Assembly (NCBI GenBank): GCA_039817415.1
Contig: JBCBVV010000068.1
Coordinates: forward strand, 1-28,992
Direction of reading: 5' to 3'
Source: JALEFZ01 sp039817415
GTDB lineage: Bacteria; Bacteroidota; Bacteroidia; J057
Length of the DNA: 28,992 nucleotides
A program made the translations under genes and the position numbers. The notes beneath the pieces are model-generated. The model searched no databases, had not been told where the DNA came from, and saw nothing but the letters and a program-made list of their open reading frames with translations. Positions 24,837 through 28,992 of the stretch are shown piece by piece; the first letter of the stretch is position 1, and every line of letters begins with the position of its first letter.

Positions 24837-27179
24837 ATGAAACGTATTAACCTGATTGTCAGTTTTCTCCTGCTGTCTGTTTTTATTGTTAGTCTCGCCC
24901 ATTCTCAAACAAAGAATTTTTCTGGAGAGGATTCCACCATCTTTGTCTCTCATGGAATTTACGTTCCCCAGAAGCCTTATCGATCAGGTAAAGAGAATTG
25001 GGCTGTGGTGATTGCTGATATGAACAAGGATGGACATCTTGATCTCGTAAGTGCCTCCAAACCAGACGGCAGCATTCATATCCATTTGAATGATCAGAGG
25101 GGAATTTTTCCCTCCAAAAAAGCCTATCAAGCCCCAACTGGCCTTAGAGCAGCTATCAGTTTAGATGTCAACCAAGATGGATTTGAGGATATTTTAAGCT
25201 GTACGATGAACGGTCAATTGGTTTGCCTATTAAATGATACCCGAGGAGGTTTACAATCCGCTAAAGTCTTCTCAACGGGTCAAATGGCACACAGCTTACT
25301 TGCCTCCGATCTTAACCAGGATGGGAAAGAGGATATTCTTATTGTCTCCACAAAAGAAAATAAAGTATACACCCACATCAATCAAGGAAGGGGAAACTTC
25401 TCAATAGGGGAAATATTTGAGACAGGTCCAGATCCACGCTCAATTGCTTGTGGAGATATTGATGGAGATGGTTTGGATGATTTGGTGATAGGAGGCGACC
25501 ATGGATATTTATACCTACACAAACGCTTAGGTCCTTCTCTGTTTGCTTCTCTCAGAAAGCTTCGATCAACACAAGATATTTGGAGTCTTGCCCTTGGTGA
25601 TCTTAATGGGGATGGGATGCTCGACATTGCGGCTGCTTCTTACGTAGGGACAGATTTGTTTATTCATCTCAATCAGGGAGATGGAAACTTTCAGAGGGAA
25701 ATCGAATTAGAGAGTGGTCAACATAATTTTGATCTGATTTTGGCAGATTTGGATCGAGACAAGGACCTAGACATCGTTACCTGCTCAAATGTTGACAATT
25801 CCCTCAACTTTCATTTGAACAAGGGAAAGGGTGAATTTGCACCCATGGTTCAAAGAAAAACGGGCAAATGGAGTGTCGCCTTAGCAGCTGGTGATCTAGA
25901 CAAAGATGGAGATCCTGATTTGGTAACGGGATCAGTAGATGATGGCATGCTCAATGTTCATGCGAATAGAATAGTTGAAATCGAACAGCCCCTACGCACA
26001 AGAAAGTATACCATTCGTGGAAAGATTTATGACAAGAAAAGTGGTCGAATGTTAACGGGGGTGAATGTTAGCCTAAAAAATAGTGATGACAAAAGCCTTG
26101 ACATTCTCTTTTCTGACTCGAAGGGAGGCTACGAATTTGAATTGAGCCCTAATACCTCTTATAAACTTGCTGTAAGGACAGAGGGATATCCTTTCTACAA
26201 AGAAGATTTTAGGATCGAAGAAGCCAACTTAGAAAAAGACGTTTACCTTGAAAAGCCTCAACTGGCTTACATTTATGGGAAAGTAAGGGATAGGAAAACC
26301 AATTATCCGGTTGATCGAGCAAGGGTGTCTCTTTTCAAAGATGGTGACCAGATAGGTAAAACAATTACGGTTGGCCTGAAAGGAGATTATCGATTCAATA
26401 GGGTGGCGGTTGACAACAATTATGAAATTCGAGCCATAGCTGAAGGGTATGAAGATGAACTGCAATGGGCAAGCCTCTCCACTCAAGATATTGGGAAGGG
26501 AAGAAAGGTGGATTTGTTTATGAGAAAGGAAGTGAAGGGAAGGTGTGTGTACGGGAAAGTAATAGACCAAAAGACAGGCAAAGAGATACCTAAGGCTGGA
26601 TTGATATTCAAAAACGACTTTGGACAAACTCTGGCCAAGTTTAGAGCCGATCAGGGAGGCAATTACAGAACCTGTTTGCCTTATGGCCATTATGAAGTTA
26701 CTGCTGTAGCAAAAGGGTATTTTTACAAAGTATCTGACTTCGATTTAGCAGAAAAAGATGGGAAGGAAGATTTGAACTTTGACATCATGTTGAAGCCGCT
26801 AGAAAAAGATTCCTTTGTCCTCTTGAACGTTTACTTTGATTACAATGATTCCACCCTTCGAGTAGAATCTGAGGATGAACTACTGCGCGCGCTTAGAGTT
26901 ATGAAGCAAAACCCTCAGATTGTGATGGAAATTGGTGGACATACCAGTTCTGAAGGACATGCTTCCTACAATCAACGCCTCAGTCAAGGGCGTGCCAATG
27001 CGGTGTATTCTTATTTGCTGGCCAATGGAATTTCTAGAAGAAGACTGGTATCTAAAGGATATGGAGAAGACAGAAGGGTTGTCCTCTATGACAACACTGA
27101 ATCCAAAAGAGAAAAGAATCGTCGAACAGAATTCAAGGTCCTTCGGATTCAGGAAGCAAGGACTCGGTCAAATAGATAG
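24837..27179 (+). CDS. FG-GAP propeller / CarboxypepD_reg / OmpA fusion protein
   Basis: The 780-residue exported protein has a signal peptide (about 1-23, ending LAHSQ) and three parts. Residues about 50-380 hold seven FG-GAP/VCBS blades, each with a Ca2+-loop of the D-x-(D/N)-x-DG type (DMNKDGHLD at 61, then 110, 158, 207, 255, 304, 353; spacing about 49), enough for a complete seven-bladed propeller. Residues about 389-654 hold three CarboxypepD_reg-like Ig domains (IRGKIYDKKSG, IYGKVRDRKTN, VYGKVIDQKTG). The C-terminus (658-770) is an OmpA-like peptidoglycan-associating domain; the Arg of LSxGRA (Arg719) is kept, while the Asp of GHTD is Ser704. It is likely anchored to the cell wall and displays the propeller, possibly to bind glycan or a partner. 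Confidence 0.88.
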   Translation: MKRINLIVSFLLLSVFIVSLAHSQTKNFSGEDSTIFVSHGIYVPQKPYRSGKENWAVVIADMNKDGHLDLVSASKPDGSIHIHLNDQRGIFPSKKAYQAPTGLRAAISLDVNQDGFEDILSCTMNGQLVCLLNDTRGGLQSAKVFSTGQMAHSLLASDLNQDGKEDILIVSTKENKVYTHINQGRGNFSIGEIFETGPDPRSIACGDIDGDGLDDLVIGGDHGYLYLHKRLGPSLFASLRKLRSTQDIWSLALGDLNGDGMLDIAAASYVGTDLFIHLNQGDGNFQREIELESGQHNFDLILADLDRDKDLDIVTCSNVDNSLNFHLNKGKGEFAPMVQRKTGKWSVALAAGDLDKDGDPDLVTGSVDDGMLNVHANRIVEIEQPLRTRKYTIRGKIYDKKSGRMLTGVNVSLKNSDDKSLDILFSDSKGGYEFELSPNTSYKLAVRTEGYPFYKEDFRIEEANLEKDVYLEKPQLAYIYGKVRDRKTNYPVDRARVSLFKDGDQIGKTITVGLKGDYRFNRVAVDNNYEIRAIAEGYEDELQWASLSTQDIGKGRKVDLFMRKEVKGRCVYGKVIDQKTGKEIPKAGLIFKNDFGQTLAKFRADQGGNYRTCLPYGHYEVTAVAKGYFYKVSDFDLAEKDGKEDLNFDIMLKPLEKDSFVLLNVYFDYNDSTLRVESEDELLRALRVMKQNPQIVMEIGGHTSSEGHASYNQRLSQGRANAVYSYLLANGISRRRLVSKGYGEDRRVVLYDNTESKREKNRRTEFKVLRIQEARTRSNR

Positions 27180-27227
27180 GAACGTTCATCTTCCTTTTTG
27201 ATAGGCGAAATAAAATTTTTTGTGGAA

Positions 27228-27255
27228 TTGAGGCTGAAATGTTTTCCTATATTTG
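27228..27255 (+). promoter_or_regulatory. Candidate Bacteroidota promoter of the FGE-like gene
   Basis: TTG (27228-27230) and TATATTTG (27248-27255) are 17 bases apart, close to the Bacteroidota -33/-7 layout, and the -7 box matches TAnnTTTG exactly. The start codon at 27259 comes only 3 bases later, implying a leaderless or nearly leaderless transcript. Confidence 0.5.
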
Positions 27256-27258
27256 AAT

Positions 27259-28062
27259 ATGAGGACATTTCAGCTTTTGATGTTAGGATGTTGTACCTCC
27301 CTTTTAGGGCTAATTAGCTGTCAACCTTCAAGTACGCCTGAAGGTATGATCCGTCTGGAAGGGGGGAGAGTTGGGGCTTTTGAAGTGGATGGCTTTTTTA
27401 TAGATCAACATCCTGTTACAGTGGGGCAATTTCGCACATTCGTAGAAGCTACTGGTTATCAAACAGAAGCAGAAAGATTTGGTGATGGAGCTATTTTTGT
27501 CTTTGAGACAGGTGAATGGATGCTGAAAAAAGGGGCGAATTGGAAAATGCCTAACGCTTCTGATGGTGGTCCTGCCCCAGACAATCATCCAGTTACCTTG
27601 GTCTCATGGAATGATGCCCAAGCTTACTGCAAATGGGCAGGGAAACGCCTTCCTTCGAATAGAGAATGGGAGTATGCTGCTAGAAATGCCAACAATACCA
27701 GTACCGTTTATCCTTGGGGAAATGACCTAAAGCCAGGAGGAGCTTACAAAGCCAACTTCTGGCAAGGTGCCTTCCCGCAGCATAATTTTGGGGAGGATGG
27801 CTTTATGACGACTTCACCGGTCGGGCATTTTGGGAGTTCTCCTCTTGGCTTACAAGATATTGTAGGAAATGTCTGGGAATGGGTGGAAGAATGGTCTCCC
27901 ATTGAAAGAAGTGGGACAGGTCCCGAACGCATGATGAGAGGGGGCTCCTTTTTATGTGATTTGGATGTATGTCATGGGTTCCAAATCATAGGCGAAAGTA
28001 GTTCTACGCCTGAGACAGGCTCTTTTCACATCGGATTCAGGTGTGTGAAGGATTTGCCCTAA
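27259..28062 (+). CDS. SUMF1/FGE-like lipoprotein with conserved cysteine pair
   Basis: The 267-residue protein has the formylglycine-generating-enzyme (SUMF1) fold: DQHPVTVGQFRTFV, HPVTLVSWNDAQAYCKWAGKRLPSNREWEYA, GNVWEWVEEW and RGGSF to GFRC blocks in the normal order. Cys233 and Cys238 sit where canonical aerobic FGE has its copper-binding pair (GSxLCxxxxC), which most structural SUMF1 relatives such as GldK lack. The following segment, normally CNRYRVAAR, is CHGFQIIGE here, so the substrate pocket differs. Residues 1-20 end in the lipobox LISC (Cys21), so the protein should be lipid-anchored outside the cytoplasm, which is unusual for an enzyme acting on nascent sulfatases. No sulfatase gene is in the window. 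A TTG at 27253 opens the same frame; the ATG at 27259 is preferred. Confidence 0.88.
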   Translation: MRTFQLLMLGCCTSLLGLISCQPSSTPEGMIRLEGGRVGAFEVDGFFIDQHPVTVGQFRTFVEATGYQTEAERFGDGAIFVFETGEWMLKKGANWKMPNASDGGPAPDNHPVTLVSWNDAQAYCKWAGKRLPSNREWEYAARNANNTSTVYPWGNDLKPGGAYKANFWQGAFPQHNFGEDGFMTTSPVGHFGSSPLGLQDIVGNVWEWVEEWSPIERSGTGPERMMRGGSFLCDLDVCHGFQIIGESSSTPETGSFHIGFRCVKDLP

Positions 28063-28074
28063 ATGTTCTCTCCA

Positions 28075-28932
28075 TTAATTTAGGATATTGTCCTTGTTGA
28101 GTTCTTGGTGAACCATGAAAGGAGAATCTTTCTCTCCCTTTAACCAAATTGTGAGTGAAGAGATCACGCCTTGGTCAAGGTTAAATTCGTATTGGTAGCC
28201 ATATTCTGCCAAACTCATAAACCGATTATCTGATATCCTCAATAGCTTTTTTCGAGGGCTTCCTGGCAATTTGATGTAGAGGTCACCACCACTTATCCAG
28301 ACCTTGGCTTCACCATATGAACCCACAAATCGTACAAGTTTATCTGGCAATACGCCAGTAGGAAACTGTTGAACATAGGAAATATGATCTAGGGCATAAC
28401 CTAGATAAAAATGATCTGGGAACTTATGTTGGGCCAGCTTATAGAATTTTTTCGCTTGTTTGTATGCTTTCTGCTCAAGATGATGATTTGCACGGATGAT
28501 GATTGAATCTTGAAACCACAGGATCTTCTCTTCTTCAAATGACTTTGATTTACCATTCCAATATTTCATGCTGCTTTTCCCCTTTTCTTTAGGGGAAAAA
28601 GTCAAGGTGTATGAACCACTGTAAAGTCCTAGAGAAACGAGTTGATGATCAGAAATAGGAAAAACCTGAACAGGAGGCCTATTCACCCCACGATTGATCA
28701 TATTTTTTCCTTTTGGTGAGACAATTAGGCTAGCAGCTAACTCATTGAACTTATATTGTCCAACATAGGGAAGGACTTTTTTGATTGGATCTTGATGTGT
28801 TTTCGCATAGGAGATTACCTTATCAGTGAACTCCAGGTTGGTAGTTTCTTCAGGAAAAAGAGTCCTCATCTTGGAGAGAATCTGTACAGCTAAAAACCTT
28901 GATTCAACTACGAGAATTCGACCAAGCAGCAC
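28075..28932 (-). CDS. C-terminal part of unknown protein with duplicated beta domain (5' end lost)
   Basis: The frame is cut off at its start by the fold-back at the contig end, so only about 285 residues are visible and the GTG at 28932 is not a real start. Two copies of a short beta-rich domain beginning Y/F-V-G-x-Y (YVGQYKF and FVGSYGE, with LVSLGLYSGSY and FMSLAEYGYQ as matching later strands) flank a helical TPR-like pair (AYKQAKKFYKLAQHKFPDH). This is the layout seen at the C-terminus of many serine hydrolases (beta-lactamase family with DUF3471-type domains) and some peptidases; the catalytic domain is missing here, so the identity stays open. It converges with the FGE-like gene, 12 bases apart, with no clear terminator. 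Confidence 0.7.
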   Translation of the reverse strand: MLLGRILVVESRFLAVQILSKMRTLFPEETTNLEFTDKVISYAKTHQDPIKKVLPYVGQYKFNELAASLIVSPKGKNMINRGVNRPPVQVFPISDHQLVSLGLYSGSYTLTFSPKEKGKSSMKYWNGKSKSFEEEKILWFQDSIIIRANHHLEQKAYKQAKKFYKLAQHKFPDHFYLGYALDHISYVQQFPTGVLPDKLVRFVGSYGEAKVWISGGDLYIKLPGSPRKKLLRISDNRFMSLAEYGYQYEFNLDQGVISSLTIWLKGEKDSPFMVHQELNKDNILN

Positions 28933-28992
28933 AGATTCTCTCCAAGATGAGGACTCTTTTTCCTGAAGAAACTACCAACCTGGAGTTCACTG
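28824..28992. repeat. 62-bp perfect inverted repeat at the window end (fold-back)
   Basis: Bases 28824-28885 are the exact reverse complement of 28931-28992, separated by 45 bases, and the right arm runs to the last base. The left arm is normal coding sequence; the right arm repeats it backwards and brings stop codons into the gene's frame. This is typical of a chimeric fold-back read or an assembly error at a contig end. Confidence 0.9.

Overview
The window reads as a chromosomal segment of a Bacteroidota bacterium, probably a marine, gliding or saprospira/cytophaga-like lineage. The clues are a type IX secretion (T9SS) C-terminal sorting domain on a multidomain subtilase, a DUF4294 protein, a LytTR regulator paired with a Reg_prop/Y_Y_Y sensor kinase, CarboxypepD_reg-like domains, a SUMF1-type lipoprotein, A/T-rich gene starts without Shine-Dalgarno sequences, and several TAnnTTTG (Bacteroidota -7 type) boxes. 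No rRNA, tRNA, CRISPR array, transposase or phage gene was seen. The first gene is open at base 1 and the last 169 bases form a fold-back, so the window is probably a whole contig with both ends inside genes.

Layout. 1-5637: a 5'-truncated secreted T9SS subtilase, a convergent membrane-anchored coiled-coil protein, and a divergent GH3-family acyl-adenylating enzyme. 5706-7442 (minus): an alpha-D-phosphohexomutase. 7746-11625: a LytTR response regulator and its membrane histidine kinase, transcribed together. 11764-13107: a small unknown protein and a TesB acyl-CoA thioesterase. 13270-17115: four genes (lipoprotein, M48-type metalloprotease, lipoprotein, outer-membrane barrel) joined by three consecutive 4-base ATGA overlaps, the clearest candidate for an uncharacterised envelope system. 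17426-18766: trkA, the cytoplasmic K+ uptake regulator, without trkH beside it. 18848-23029 (minus): a two-gene unit of a short membrane-anchored OmpA-like protein and a 1209-residue protein made of membrane anchor, coiled-coil repeats, a long acidic linker with repeated short motifs, and a C-terminal PAS-like domain. This is the second strong candidate for something undescribed. 23030-23861 is mostly non-coding but holds a probable 27-codon gene directly followed by a strong terminator. 23862-24524 (minus): a DUF4294 protein. 24837-28062: an FG-GAP propeller/CarboxypepD/OmpA fusion and an FGE-like lipoprotein that keeps the copper-binding cysteine pair. 28075-end (minus): the C-terminal part of an unidentified protein, cut off by the fold-back.

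How it fits together. Most genes serve the cell envelope: secretion, periplasmic proteolysis, peptidoglycan-type OmpA domains, lipoproteins and signalling. Central metabolism is represented by the phosphohexomutase, the thioesterase and the GH3 enzyme. Terminators are clear at 2945-2983, 5654-5688 and 18796-18827 (all between convergent genes) and at 23216-23241 on the minus strand. All functional calls rest on motif recognition by eye; no database search was run.
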